Below are positions 26,378 to 35,631 of a DNA stretch of 64,000 nt, in pieces. The translations under genes were made by a program, and so were the position numbers. Location of the stretch: the NCBI RefSeq assembly GCF_002101375.1, contig NZ_CP015207.1, positions 1,377,001-1,441,000 of the forward strand, written 5' to 3'. This DNA comes from Sporosarcina ureae. Lineage in GTDB: Bacteria > Bacillota > Bacilli > Bacillales_A > Planococcaceae. The notes below the pieces were generated by a model. That model was not told the DNA's origin. It did not search any database and saw nothing but the letters and a program-made list of their open reading frames with translations. Each line of letters begins with the position of its first letter. Positions within the stretch are counted from its first letter, which is position 1.

Positions 26378-27479
26378 ATGTTGAAGACTTGATGCCTGCT
26401 CCGCATAACGGGATTACAATGACTTCATCTTTAGAATTCCCATATTTAGTGTATCCAGCATAATTAATAGCAGAAGTGATTTCTACATAGAACCCTTTGG
26501 CCGCAAGCTTTACGCGAGCTTCTAAAATTTCATCCTCAGAAACAGTAATGAACGTACCATCAGTCTCCCTAACAGCTTCTACTATTTGTTTGGACCTGGC
26601 TGGTGACGCAATGGCAATACCTTCTGCAAGAGTTCCTTCATTCACGACCGACTTGGCTGTAAGTTCCCCACTTTCAAATGCTTTCGCAAGCGGTGCACAT
26701 TTCTCAGCTTGAATCGCGATGATCTTCGGCATATAGTCAATTTTCTTTGCTTCAAGCAACTCTTTAAAGCCATAGTAAACACCCAATAACAACGTTCCAT
26801 TTCCTACTGGTATCAATACTGTATCAGGTACTGTCCCCAATTGTTCATAAACTTCATAAGCATACGTTTTTGTACCTTCGTAAAAATACGGATTGTAGAC
26901 ATGGCTTGCGTAAAATACTTGCTCCTCCTCAACTGCAGATTGAGCTGCAATCGCCACATCTTCCCTTGTTCCACTCACTGTTTTAATATTTGCTCCATGC
27001 GCTTGAATTTGCGCCAATTTATTGGGTGATGTATTCACACTTACATAAACATCACAGTCTATTCCTGCTTTGGCACTGTATGCAGCAATGGCTGTTCCCG
27101 CATTACCACTGCTATCTACAATCAACTTGTTCACACCCAACTGTTTTGCCAGCGTCACGAGTACTGCTGCACCTCGATCTTTAAAAGAAAGTGTCGGCAT
27201 CATGAAATCTACTTTGATAAACGTGTTTGATGTGGATTCATCTAATTCAAGTAAAGGTGTTTGACCTTCTCCAAGTGTAATAGAACGCCAACCCGTTAAA
27301 TACTCACTACCTACCATTGAAGAAACATATCTCCAAATGGATCTTTGGCTCGTCCAATTATCATACTTCTTGTCTGATTCCGACTGTACTAAATCCAGCA
27401 GACCACCACATTCACATTTCCACCATGTGGCTTCAATAGGATACGCTTTCTTGCATTCTGAACAGCTATACAAGGTCAT
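26376..27479 (-). CDS. Threonine synthase-like PLP enzyme
   Basis: A 367-aa fold-type II PLP enzyme. It starts with a zinc-ribbon-like SCSECKKA...CECGG (about residues 4-30), then the PLP Lys in LSFKDRGAA, the phosphate-binding SSGNAGTA and the C-terminal PLCGAG. It fits threonine synthase or a related threonine synthase-like protein; no hom or thrB gene is nearby, so a broader role (for example a dehydratase-like or lyase activity) is possible. AAGGAG lies 9 nt before the ATG at 27479; another in-frame ATG is 6 nt upstream. Monocistronic. Confidence 0.78.
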   Translation of the reverse strand: MTLYSCSECKKAYPIEATWWKCECGGLLDLVQSESDKKYDNWTSQRSIWRYVSSMVGSEYLTGWRSITLGEGQTPLLELDESTSNTFIKVDFMMPTLSFKDRGAAVLVTLAKQLGVNKLIVDSSGNAGTAIAAYSAKAGIDCDVYVSVNTSPNKLAQIQAHGANIKTVSGTREDVAIAAQSAVEEEQVFYASHVYNPYFYEGTKTYAYEVYEQLGTVPDTVLIPVGNGTLLLGVYYGFKELLEAKKIDYMPKIIAIQAEKCAPLAKAFESGELTAKSVVNEGTLAEGIAIASPARSKQIVEAVRETDGTFITVSEDEILEARVKLAAKGFYVEITSAINYAGYTKYGNSKDEVIVIPLCGAGIKSST

Positions 27480-27571
27480 ATTCATTATCTCCTTTATGTA
27501 AATATAATTTACATACTAATGGGTTTTTATCTATTTTTATTGGCTAAACTGAGTATATGGGAGGGATCACT

Positions 27572-28228
27572 TTGAATGTATTTATTGAATGGCTCTATAC
27601 ATCAAAAAAAGGAACACCAACCGTTTTCAAGTCCGAAGAATTACCTGCAGAGCAAGCACTGCTGATTGCTGAGGACTTAGAGAAAACAGGTCGCACAAAA
27701 CAAATAAAATTCACAGACCAGTTTGATAGTTCCTGGACTATTAAAGAATTAAAAGGCTATTTGAAGGGCATTGAAACAGAGCCACATAATATCATAGTAT
27801 ACTTCGACGGTGGTTTCGATTGGGATACAAAGTTGGCCGGTCTCGGTTGCGTACTTTATTATGACCAAAATGGTAAATCTTATAGACTACGAAAAAACGC
27901 CATTGCTACACACTTATCTTCAAACAACGAAGCAGAATATGCAGCACTTCATCTATGCTTGCAAGAACTTGAAACACTTGGAGCGCACCACTTACCCATT
28001 GCGATTAAGGGTGACTCACGGGTCGTAATCAATCATTTAAGCGAAGAATGGCCTGTAATTGAAGAAGAACTATACAGTTGGGCCAATACAGTTGAAAAAA
28101 AGATGGAATCTTTAGGGCTCCATCCACGTTATGAACTGATTTCACGCAAGAAAAACAGCGAAGCTGATCGCTTAGCTACGCAAGCTTTGACGGGAGTGGA
28201 AATTACGGCAACCATTGAAAGAACATAA
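27572..28228 (+). CDS. RNase H-family (reverse-transcriptase-like) protein, YpeP-like
   Basis: A 218-aa protein with a short N-terminal domain and a C-terminal RNase H fold. Catalytic acids are visible: Asp in VYFDGGFDW, Glu in NNEAEYAAL, Asp in KGDSRVVI, and Asp in EADRLAT, the DEDD set. It probably cleaves RNA in RNA-DNA hybrids, although substrates of this subfamily are unknown. The TTG at 27572 follows GGAGGG by 6 nt; an in-frame ATG at 27557 overlaps that RBS and lacks one of its own. Monocistronic. Confidence 0.8.
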   Translation: MNVFIEWLYTSKKGTPTVFKSEELPAEQALLIAEDLEKTGRTKQIKFTDQFDSSWTIKELKGYLKGIETEPHNIIVYFDGGFDWDTKLAGLGCVLYYDQNGKSYRLRKNAIATHLSSNNEAEYAALHLCLQELETLGAHHLPIAIKGDSRVVINHLSEEWPVIEEELYSWANTVEKKMESLGLHPRYELISRKKNSEADRLATQALTGVEITATIERT

Positions 28229-28341
28229 GAAGTTTAAGCGTAATTATTAGCTAGCTTATATATCCGAGTAGCATCATTCATCAACTTATTACCGAAGTCC
28301 ACATTACATTTAATACCTCTCCACCATTTTTTCATTTCAAA

Positions 28342-28380
28342 AATCCTTGTTCATTCTGTTATGCAGACTGAACAAGGATT
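28342..28380 (-). terminator. Terminator of the diguanylate cyclase gene
   Basis: AATCCTTGTTCA / TGAACAAGGATT, perfect 12 bp, minus-strand tail TTTTTG. Confidence 0.85.
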
Positions 28381-28389
28381 AGAAACTAA

Positions 28390-29025
28390 TTATGCTTTTT
28401 TCATTTCGTACATGGATGTATCTGCCTTCTGAATCAGCACCTCAAAAGTCTCTCCGTCATCTGGATAAACTGCGATTCCGATCGAAGCACTTACCGCGCT
28501 GACCGATTCTACGTCCAAATCAGATAATTTACTTCTTAAACTCCGAACATATTCTGAAATAGTATCCTCTTTTAGATCGAGAATTACATGCACGAATTCG
28601 TCGCCACCCCAGCGTACAACATAGTCCTCTTTTTTCGAGTTACTCATAATACATTCAGCGACGCAACGTAATAATTCATCACCTGTTTGATGCCCGAATG
28701 TATCATTAATATACTTAAAATTATCAAGATCTATCAAGACTACGCCAATTTTCTTCCTTTGATTCTTATATTGAGAAATCTGTTTCTTAAATACCTTATC
28801 AATTGCCCGCCGGTTGTAGGCGTTGGTTAGCGGATCTTTCTCTGCATAAAACTTGGCTACATCGTATTGTCTACCACCTATCCAGGCAACCAGCAAAAAA
28901 ATCCCTGTTAAAATAAAGAAACTCTTCTCAAAAAGATAACCTAAATAGATATTGTAATAGCCGTAACGCAAAATATTGAACAATATAACAATACATACAG
29001 CCACTACTCTACCTCTATATTTCAT
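28390..29025 (-). CDS. Membrane diguanylate cyclase (GGDEF)
   Basis: An about 211-aa protein. Two N-terminal helices (about 4-23 and 33-52) are followed directly by a GGDEF domain with DPLTNAYNRRAID, the metal-binding LIDLDNFK, and an intact RWGGDEF. It should make cyclic di-GMP. The RxxD product-inhibition site is missing (the position reads KKED). Minimal sensory part. The ATG at 29025 follows GGGGAT; a TTG at 29043 is in frame. Monocistronic. Confidence 0.85.
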   Translation of the reverse strand: MKYRGRVVAVCIVILFNILRYGYYNIYLGYLFEKSFFILTGIFLLVAWIGGRQYDVAKFYAEKDPLTNAYNRRAIDKVFKKQISQYKNQRKKIGVVLIDLDNFKYINDTFGHQTGDELLRCVAECIMSNSKKEDYVVRWGGDEFVHVILDLKEDTISEYVRSLRSKLSDLDVESVSAVSASIGIAVYPDDGETFEVLIQKADTSMYEMKKA

Positions 29026-29132
29026 ACTATATCCCCATATCAAACTACTCTTTTCTCTATCTTACCATAGATGAAATACACTAAAAAGAGAATGATTAAT
29101 CGAATCTACGCAAACTGTATTACTATCTCATT

Positions 29133-29699
29133 TCACAATCTGAGTAAGCCTCGAAATCCTCTCGCGGCATAATACGACTCTGCTCCATTGTGATACAAAA
29201 ACACTTGATCATATCGACGATCACAAAAAAGAGCGCCACCACGTTTCCTAATTTCTTCGGGTGTCTGAACCCAGCTCGATGTTTTTCTATCAAATTCTTC
29301 AAATTGCTGGAGCCATCTGTATTGTTCTTCTGTCAATAATTCAATACCCATCTCATTCGCCATATCCATTGCGTTGTTTTCTGGCTTGTTCTTCTTTCTA
29401 GATTCCAAAGCTTCTCGATCATAACAAACGCTGCGACGACCTACAGGACTCTCTGCTGAACAATCAAAAAAGATGTATTGGTCTGTGGTTTCGTCATAGT
29501 CTACCACGTCCGGCTCACCTCCAGTGACTTCCATCTCATGGAGGGACCATAGCTTGTCCATATTCTCTATTAGCTTGTCATGTAATGATGACCAGTCCAT
29601 ATCTGTGTGGCGAACCATATTACTAGCGAAACGTGATTGAAGTGTTTCGAGTATCTTTTCCTGTTGCTCTGTTGATAACTTCTTATTTAGATTTGTCAT
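29133..29699 (-). CDS. DUF4256-family protein
   Basis: A 188-aa cytosolic protein with the DUF4256 pattern: LWSLHEMEVTGGEPDVVDYD, FFDCSAESPVGRRSVCYD, and C-terminal GGALFCDRRYDQVF then YYAARGFRG. Function unknown in all organisms I know of. Strong AGGAGG 8 nt before the ATG. Monocistronic. Confidence 0.85.
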   Translation of the reverse strand: MTNLNKKLSTEQQEKILETLQSRFASNMVRHTDMDWSSLHDKLIENMDKLWSLHEMEVTGGEPDVVDYDETTDQYIFFDCSAESPVGRRSVCYDREALESRKKNKPENNAMDMANEMGIELLTEEQYRWLQQFEEFDRKTSSWVQTPEEIRKRGGALFCDRRYDQVFLYHNGAESYYAARGFRGLLRL

Positions 29700-29910
29700 G
29701 TTCTTTACCTCCTAACTTATTCTAACGCCCTTGTTAATACGTGTAGTATGTTCATTTTAAATTTTTATACAACTAGTTGATCCGTTTTTCTGAATGTTAT
29801 AAAACTTCGCTTATAAGCATGGTATAATAAGAAGTAAATTATTACCATACTAAATTTATTACATCAGACGAATGAAAGGTTATCCTGATTTTTGAGAGGA
29901 GATTTGACAG

Positions 29911-30348
29911 ATGAATGAATATATGGATATTCTGGTCGCGGTAGATGGTTCAAGTGAAGCAAAACTGGCTTTTTATAAATCGATAGACATTGTAAAGCTG
30001 GAAGAAAATGCGAGATTGCACATCGTCAGCGTCATTGATATGTTTTCGATTGACGAAGATGACACTTCCTATCGAGAACGGGAAGAGCAACACATAAGGG
30101 ATTTGCTGAATAGCTATAAAACCATTGCTAAAGAAGAAGGTATTGACCATGTGGAAACATACATCACACATGGCGATCCGAAAGTAAATATTTCCAAAGA
30201 CCTTGCACAAGCAGTAGAAGCTGACTTAATCGTTTGCGGTGCGCAAGGAGTAAAGAACGCTGAGCATTTTTTTCTAGGCTCTGTCTCTGAGGCAATTGTT
30301 TTGACTGCATCATGTGACGTATTGGTCGTTCGACGTAGTGTAAAGTAA
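29911..30348 (+). CDS. Universal stress protein (third paralogue)
   Basis: A 145-aa USP-fold protein, more divergent than the pair at 13140 and 22543. It starts MDILVAVDGSSEAK after a short extra segment and carries the ATP motif CGAQGVKNAEHFFLGSVSE (G-x2-G-x9-G-S intact). GGAGA lies about 8 nt before the ATG. It is convergent with a STAS protein gene, sharing its terminator. Confidence 0.87.
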   Translation: MNEYMDILVAVDGSSEAKLAFYKSIDIVKLEENARLHIVSVIDMFSIDEDDTSYREREEQHIRDLLNSYKTIAKEEGIDHVETYITHGDPKVNISKDLAQAVEADLIVCGAQGVKNAEHFFLGSVSEAIVLTASCDVLVVRRSVK

Positions 30349-30354
30349 TAAATG

Positions 30355-30401
30355 AATGCCTGTATAACAGTAGACTAAAAATCCGCTGTTGCACAGGCAT
30401 T
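30355..30401. terminator. Bidirectional terminator
   Basis: AATGCCTGT (30355-30363) pairs with ACAGGCATT (30393-30401), with an inner AACAG/CTGTT pair. Confidence 0.8.
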
Positions 30402-30404
30402 AGT

Positions 30405-30890
30405 TTATTTTTTATAAACAATTTCCATGCCTTTTTGATCTAATAAGTATCGAAGACCTTCACGGAAATTCGTAAATGCACGGATTTGATTAAAGTTCGA
30501 TACATTGGATAGAATTAAATTTTGAGCAAATGCCGGTGAAAAACCTACAAAAATAGTTTCTGTGCCCATCAATTGTAATACGCTGACTAATTCATTGATT
30601 TTTTCACTCAATAGCTCATATCCCATATTTTCTTCCACTGCCAAGGTGCTGATATCGGTGAAATCAAAGACTACTGTCACGATGTTGTTAGCAGGTATTC
30701 TTTGCACAATTTTTTCCTGGATATGCATAAAACGTCCTACTGAAAGAGCACCAGTTAGCGGAACTAAAATCGTTTCCGGTACGATAGAAGGAATAATTGG
30801 CGCTGATAAATCTTCTATGATTTTCTCATACTTTATAATTTGTTCTTTGAGTTCTGTAATCCCTTGTACTGAATTTGTCTCTTCATTCAT
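30405..30890 (-). CDS. STAS-domain protein (RsbR/RsbS-like)
   Basis: A 161-aa protein with a short helical N-terminus (ELKEQIIKYEKIIEDL, residues 13-28) and a STAS domain (about 40-155) including DFTDISTLAVEENMG, where the Ser/Thr residues align with phosphorylation sites of stressosome proteins. It looks like the C-terminal part of an RsbR co-antagonist without the usual non-haem globin sensor. A role in sigma-B-type stress control is possible, but no rsb genes are near. GGGGGA precedes the ATG. Confidence 0.8.
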   Translation of the reverse strand: MNEETNSVQGITELKEQIIKYEKIIEDLSAPIIPSIVPETILVPLTGALSVGRFMHIQEKIVQRIPANNIVTVVFDFTDISTLAVEENMGYELLSEKINELVSVLQLMGTETIFVGFSPAFAQNLILSNVSNFNQIRAFTNFREGLRYLLDQKGMEIVYKK

Positions 30891-31068
30891 ATAAAAATCC
30901 CCCTACATTGCAAATCGTATTATATATTTACTTACTTCTATTTTCATTGATTCATCATACCATAAGATGATTGTATTGGGCTTATCCAGTTCGTTGCAAA
31001 TCATTGAAACTATTCATTTAACACTATAGAATAAATTAGTACACGTTCATGAGAAAAAGGTTAATTAT

Positions 31069-31182
31069 ATGGCTTATCGGCCGAATACTAAGGAAACTAA
31101 AGAAATCATTCAACAACTTATTTCATTATTTGCTAACAGATCTTCAAAGTTGCTAAAAAACATACGTGGTACTGGATATTAG
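31069..31182 (+). CDS. Possible 37-aa peptide or gene remnant
   Basis: An ATG with AAAAAGG 8 nt upstream opens 37 codons beginning Met-Ala-Tyr-Arg-Pro-Asn and continuing TKETKEIIQQLISLF. The sequence is protein-like and could be the N-terminal stub of a lost gene. It sits in the 450-nt gap ahead of the serine dehydratase promoter. I recognise no family. Confidence 0.3.
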   Translation: MAYRPNTKETKEIIQQLISLFANRSSKLLKNIRGTGY

Positions 31183-31206
31183 GTACTTCGGTATCTTTTC
31201 GATTAA

Positions 31207-31254
31207 TTGACATTTCACGTAAAATAACAAATAATTAGAGGTAAGCGCTTTCAA
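31207..31254 (+). promoter_or_regulatory. Promoter with cre box upstream of serine dehydratase
   Basis: TTGACA (31207-31212), 17 nt, AATAAT (31230-31235), 5 nt, then cre-like GTAAGCGCTTTCAA (31241-31254). The arrangement matches the promoter at 24962-25009 element for element, suggesting CcpA repression of both. Confidence 0.8.
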
Positions 31255-31339
31255 TAGATGCAATGTTTTATATTAAATACAATGAGAACGGTTCTTGAAT
31301 CTTTATATCTGAACAGTTCTCTTTAAGGAGCAAACACAT

Positions 31340-32917
31340 ATGGCATTCACGAGTTTAAACCAACTGATCGAGCATGCGGAACAGGATCATACGCCGATTT
31401 ACGAGTTGATGATTCAATCGGAAATCAAGCAAAAAAGCATGCAGAGAGAAACTATCATCAAGAAAATGTCAGAACAATTTACGGTGATGGAAGAAGCAGT
31501 GCGCAAAGGGACGACTACTTCTGTTATGTCACGCACAGGACTAACTGGCGGCGACGGACAGCGCTTATATAGCTATGCCGAAAAAGGGAACTCTTTCGTT
31601 CATCCTTCTACCCTTCACACCGCTGCGAATGCACTGGCGGTCTCAGAAGTAAACGCGAATATGGGACGAATTGTCGCAACCCCCACTGCAGGATCAGCAG
31701 GGATTTTGCCTGCTGTTCTTGTACATGCGCTCGATAGCGGCAAGTACACACGCGATCAAATCGTCTTATCCATGTTCACGGCTTCTGCGCTAGGGTTAGT
31801 CATCGCGAATCGTGCGTCCATTTCAGGGGCTGCGGGAGGATGCCAAGCAGAAGTCGGCTCTGCTACTGCAATGGCGGCAGGAACATTAGTGGAACTTGCT
31901 GGCGGCACACCTGACCAAGTCGGTCACGCAATAGGTATTGCGCTGAAGAACTCATTGGGACTCGTTTGTGATCCTGTGGCAGGTCTTGTAGAAATCCCTT
32001 GTATCATTCGAAATGGACTACATGCTATCACAGCTGAAGCTGCTGCAGATATGGCAATGGCAGGGGTGGTGAGCATCATTCCTCCAGACGAAGTGATCCA
32101 TGTCATGCACGAAGTAGGACAGAATATGCCAGAGTCACTGCGCGAAACTGGAATCGGTGGACTTGCTGGTACACCTACTGGTCAAAGACTGAAAACCCAA
32201 GTATTCGGGAAAGAAAAAGAGCAAAAAGAAAAAAGCAACGGTGCTCCTGCTAAATATCAAAGTGCCTATGAAATCATTGGCCCTGTCATGATTGGTCCAT
32301 CTAGCTCACACACTGCTGGAGCTGTTCGAATTGGAAACGTTGCGTTTCAGCTATTGAACGAGCAACCAATTCATGCGAAGTTTTCACTAATGGGTTCCTT
32401 TGCGACTACTTATCAAGGACACGGTACCGATTTGGCGCTTCTGGCTGGTGTCATGGGGTACAATACGACAGATGAAAGAATTCCGCATGCGAAAGAACTT
32501 GCGATAGAGACAGGATTAGAATACGAGTTCACGAAACGTGTGCTCGGTAGCTATCATCCAAACACCGTGCTTGTCGAGTTAACAGGACCGACCAACAAAA
32601 TAAAAGTCCTCGCCAGTTCGCTTGGAGGAGGTAAAATCGAAGTACAAGAACTTGACGATTATCCGTTAAAATTCTCAGGTGAACGTCCGGCACTATTGAT
32701 TCGCCACACCGATAAAAAAGGTGTTATTGCAGACCTTTTAGGCATTCTCTCAAGAAGAGGAATCAATATTGCTCGTATGGCAAATGAACGTTTTGCTATT
32801 GACGGGCCCGCTATTACAATATGTGAAATCGATAGCACTGTAGATGAAGAAATGCTCACGGAATTAAAACGTGATGTGCCAATTATTGATGATATTGTAT
32901 TGGTGGAAACAGAGTAA
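31340..32917 (+). CDS. L-serine dehydratase, fused alpha-beta chain, Fe-S type
   Basis: A 525-aa single-chain L-serine ammonia-lyase, which turns serine into pyruvate and ammonia. The N-terminal half (about 1-290) is the alpha domain with the three cluster Cys at 168 (GGCQAE), 210 (LVCDPV) and 221 (IPCIIRN). A charged linker (about 290-306) leads to a beta domain with IGPSSSHTAGAVRIG (319-333) and a C-terminal ACT domain (about 448-525). Bacillus usually has two genes; E. coli has one chain in beta-alpha order. Here the order is alpha-beta. AAGGAG is 9 nt before the ATG; a cre-controlled promoter lies upstream. Confidence 0.9.
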   Translation: MAFTSLNQLIEHAEQDHTPIYELMIQSEIKQKSMQRETIIKKMSEQFTVMEEAVRKGTTTSVMSRTGLTGGDGQRLYSYAEKGNSFVHPSTLHTAANALAVSEVNANMGRIVATPTAGSAGILPAVLVHALDSGKYTRDQIVLSMFTASALGLVIANRASISGAAGGCQAEVGSATAMAAGTLVELAGGTPDQVGHAIGIALKNSLGLVCDPVAGLVEIPCIIRNGLHAITAEAAADMAMAGVVSIIPPDEVIHVMHEVGQNMPESLRETGIGGLAGTPTGQRLKTQVFGKEKEQKEKSNGAPAKYQSAYEIIGPVMIGPSSSHTAGAVRIGNVAFQLLNEQPIHAKFSLMGSFATTYQGHGTDLALLAGVMGYNTTDERIPHAKELAIETGLEYEFTKRVLGSYHPNTVLVELTGPTNKIKVLASSLGGGKIEVQELDDYPLKFSGERPALLIRHTDKKGVIADLLGILSRRGINIARMANERFAIDGPAITICEIDSTVDEEMLTELKRDVPIIDDIVLVETE

Positions 32918-32932
32918 AAAGCACAGGAAAAT

Positions 32933-32980
32933 ACCAGACCTGAAGACACTTTCTATCGTCTTCAAGTCTGGTTTATTTTT
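32933..32980. terminator. Bidirectional terminator
   Basis: ACCAGAC-TGAAGAC pairs with GTCTTCA-GTCTGGT with one mismatch, followed by TTTATTTTTTT; between convergent genes. Confidence 0.88.
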
Positions 32981-33006
32981 TTACCTTAATACTTTACATA
33001 CAACTA

Positions 33007-33831
33007 TTACTTTTCCATCCAAGCTGGTTTACCGAAACCTTTAAATTCAGATTCAATCACTTCTAAAAACTGCTCGGATTCTACTACTTCAATAATATCT
33101 TTCGCAAATTGCTTATCTACGTTTTCTGTTTTCACTGCCACAACATTTCGGAACTGATCAGGCATATCTTCTAAAGCCAGAGCGTCTAACAAATCCATAT
33201 TTGCTGCAATTGCAAAGTTTCCAGGTACTGCAGCCAAATCAGCTCCCTCTACTGAACGAGGCAATTGCCCCGCCTCAACCGGCTGAATCACCAAGTTTTT
33301 TGGGTTTTCCGTGATGTCTTTTTCAGATGCCGTCAATTGGTCAATTTCATCATCCATTTTCACTAACCCTGCATCTTCCAATACGTATAACGTTCTCGCT
33401 GCGTTAACTGGATCATTTGGAATAGTGATGGTTGATCCATCTTCAATTTCCTCAAGAGATTTATATTTATTTGAATAGATACCTAATGGCGCGGTTGGTA
33501 CTATAATTAATTCAGAGAGTTCCATATTATTTTCTTTCTCGAAGTTTTCCAAATACGTAATGTTTTGGAACAGGTTCGCATCTATATCCCCACTGTCCAA
33601 CGAAATATTTGGCTGAATATAGTCACTGAATTCAGTGATTTTAACGGTATATCCTTTTTCCTCAAGTGCAGGTTGGATCGCTTTTTTTAACATATCACTA
33701 TAAGGACCTGCTGTTGCACCAAAGTGAATATTTTTATCGTCATCCGATTTTTCAGTAGACTTTTCTTCTCCACAAGCCGCTAAAGCCGCAACCAACGCAG
33801 TAAGAATGAATGCAAATACCAGTTTCTTCAT
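33007..33831 (-). CDS. metQ: Methionine ABC transporter substrate-binding lipoprotein MetQ
   Basis: A 274-aa NlpA-family lipoprotein. The signal peptide ends in lipobox LAAC (Cys about 20). The body has the NlpA pattern: HFGATAGPYSDMLK at the start of the mature fold, SLDSGDIDANLFQ, TIPNDPVNAARTL, and a C-terminal SEFKGFGKPAWM. It captures methionine outside the membrane for MetNI. Third in the SAM-riboswitch operon metN-metI-metQ, 17 nt behind metI. Confidence 0.93.
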   Translation of the reverse strand: MKKLVFAFILTALVAALAACGEEKSTEKSDDDKNIHFGATAGPYSDMLKKAIQPALEEKGYTVKITEFSDYIQPNISLDSGDIDANLFQNITYLENFEKENNMELSELIIVPTAPLGIYSNKYKSLEEIEDGSTITIPNDPVNAARTLYVLEDAGLVKMDDEIDQLTASEKDITENPKNLVIQPVEAGQLPRSVEGADLAAVPGNFAIAANMDLLDALALEDMPDQFRNVVAVKTENVDKQFAKDIIEVVESEQFLEVIESEFKGFGKPAWMEK

Positions 33832-33848
33832 AGTTCATCTCTCCCCTA

Positions 33849-34517
33849 TTATCTTTTATCTATCATTTTTGAAAAACGATCCCCACCAAATTGAATCAAC
33901 TGCACTAGCACTATTAAAATGGCGACGGTGACGAGCATAATACTGTCATCATATCGGTAATAACCAAAACGAATTGCCAAATCTCCAATTCCGCCTCCGC
34001 CAACAAATCCAGCCATTGCTGAATAAGCAACTAAGTTGATTAATGTCAGTGTAAGTCCTTGGATAATACTCGACTTCGATTCAGGTAATAACACATTCCA
34101 GATAATCATCCATGGCGAAGCACCCGTTGAGATTGCCGCCTCTATCACCCCTTTGTCAATTTCACGCATGGATGTTTCAACGATCCGTGCAAAGAAAGGG
34201 ATGGCTGCTACAGAAAGCGATACACTAGCTGCTGCAGGTCCAATTGTGTTTCCAACAATTAGTTTCGTCAAAGGAATAAGTGCCACAAGTAATATGATGA
34301 ATGGAATGGAGCGAATAATATTGACTAAAAATCCAACAACCGAATTAATTGCACGGTTCTCTAAAAATAGTCCTTTATCTGTAGTAAATAACAAAACGCC
34401 AAGCGGCAATCCAATAATCAGCGCAATCGTAAGTGAGATGCCGATCATATAAAGAGTTTCACCAAATGCTTTTGTAATATCCGGCATGAGTTCCATGATG
34501 TGAGATAGATCAAACAT
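33849..34517 (-). CDS. metI: Methionine ABC transporter permease MetI
   Basis: A 222-aa membrane permease with about five helices and the conserved cytoplasmic coupling segment EAAISTGASPWMIIWNVLLP. It overlaps metN by 8 nt and starts after GGAGGTGATC. Confidence 0.93.
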   Translation of the reverse strand: MFDLSHIMELMPDITKAFGETLYMIGISLTIALIIGLPLGVLLFTTDKGLFLENRAINSVVGFLVNIIRSIPFIILLVALIPLTKLIVGNTIGPAAASVSLSVAAIPFFARIVETSMREIDKGVIEAAISTGASPWMIIWNVLLPESKSSIIQGLTLTLINLVAYSAMAGFVGGGGIGDLAIRFGYYRYDDSIMLVTVAILIVLVQLIQFGGDRFSKMIDKR

Positions 34518-35523
34518 GTTGTCGGATCACCTCCACTTGTGCATTTTGTTCTAGTATGTATGCAATCGCTTGCTTTACTTCTTCACTCTCGCCTTGCAAT
34601 TCCATCAAGAAAATCCCTAGTGCTCGTTCTTGAATATATTCGATCGACCCATGCAAGAAGTTTCCTTTCACTCTATATTTCTGCATAGTATCGGAAATCA
34701 CGCCCTCCATCGCTACTTCACCTTTAAACGTGATTTTTATTAGTGTACCGACCAAATTGGACATGACGGTTTCGGGTATGTCGTAAGACACTACACTGCT
34801 AATAAACTCCTTCGTCAAAGGTTGAACTGGGTTAGAAAAGATATCATATACTTGCCCTTCTTCGATCACTTTTCCGTCTTGCATAATCGCCATGCGATCA
34901 CAAATTTCTTTTACAACATTCATCTCGTGAGTAATTAAAACAATGGTGATATTCAATTCTTTATTAATCTTTTTCAACAATCGTAAAATAGACATCGTCG
35001 TGTTGGGATCCAGCGCGGATGTTGCTTCATCACAAAGCAAAACGGATGGATTATTTGCTAGGGCTCTCGCAATACCGACGCGTTGCTTCTGTCCCCCGCT
35101 CAACTGTGCAGGATATACGTTGCGTTTTTCAGACAGACCAACCATTTCAAGAAGCTCCATTACACGAATCTCTATTTTATCTGACGGCATTTTCGCTGCT
35201 TGTAAAGCAAATGCGACATTTTCAAAAATCGTCTTTTGACTAATTAAATAAAAATGCTGGAATATCATTCCGATCTTCAACCGTGCCTGGCGAAGTTGTA
35301 CCCCTGATAATTTCGTTAAATTTACATCATCAATTAAAACAGTGCCACTCGTTGGTTTTTCCAACAAATTCAAACAGCGTATAAGAGAACTTTTTCCCGC
35401 ACCTGAATAACCTACAATACCAAATATCTCTCCAGTCGCGATGTCTAGTGATACATCATCTACACCTTTTACCACTTTATCTTTTGTCTGATATACCTTA
35501 GACAAATGTTGAATTTGGATCAT
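34510..35523 (-). CDS. metN: Methionine ABC transporter ATPase MetN
   Basis: A 337-aa ATPase with Walker A GYSGAGKSS, signature LSGGQKQRVGIARAL, Walker B LLCDEATSALD, and the H-loop THEM. The C-terminal 80 residues (from about 255) form the NIL/ACT-like domain that senses methionine and inhibits transport. First gene of metNIQ, behind a SAM riboswitch. Confidence 0.94.
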   Translation of the reverse strand: MIQIQHLSKVYQTKDKVVKGVDDVSLDIATGEIFGIVGYSGAGKSSLIRCLNLLEKPTSGTVLIDDVNLTKLSGVQLRQARLKIGMIFQHFYLISQKTIFENVAFALQAAKMPSDKIEIRVMELLEMVGLSEKRNVYPAQLSGGQKQRVGIARALANNPSVLLCDEATSALDPNTTMSILRLLKKINKELNITIVLITHEMNVVKEICDRMAIMQDGKVIEEGQVYDIFSNPVQPLTKEFISSVVSYDIPETVMSNLVGTLIKITFKGEVAMEGVISDTMQKYRVKGNFLHGSIEYIQERALGIFLMELQGESEEVKQAIAYILEQNAQVEVIRQHV

Positions 35524-35589
35524 GTTCTCACTTCTTTCTATATTCTAGTAAAAACAATCATAAACAGCTGGAATTAAAATTTCTTTCTA

Positions 35590-35627
35590 AATAAAAAACT
35601 TCTTTCATTTTTCTAAATGAAAGAAGT
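35590..35627 (-). terminator. SAM-riboswitch terminator
   Basis: A perfect 13-bp stem (35598-35610 with 35615-35627); on the minus strand it is followed by TTTTTT. It lies between the aptamer and metN. Confidence 0.92.
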
Positions 35628-35631
35628 ACTG

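Noticed and set aside
34036..34452. A 138-codon plus-strand frame
   Set aside because: It is antisense to metI and matches no family; the metI assignment is strong.
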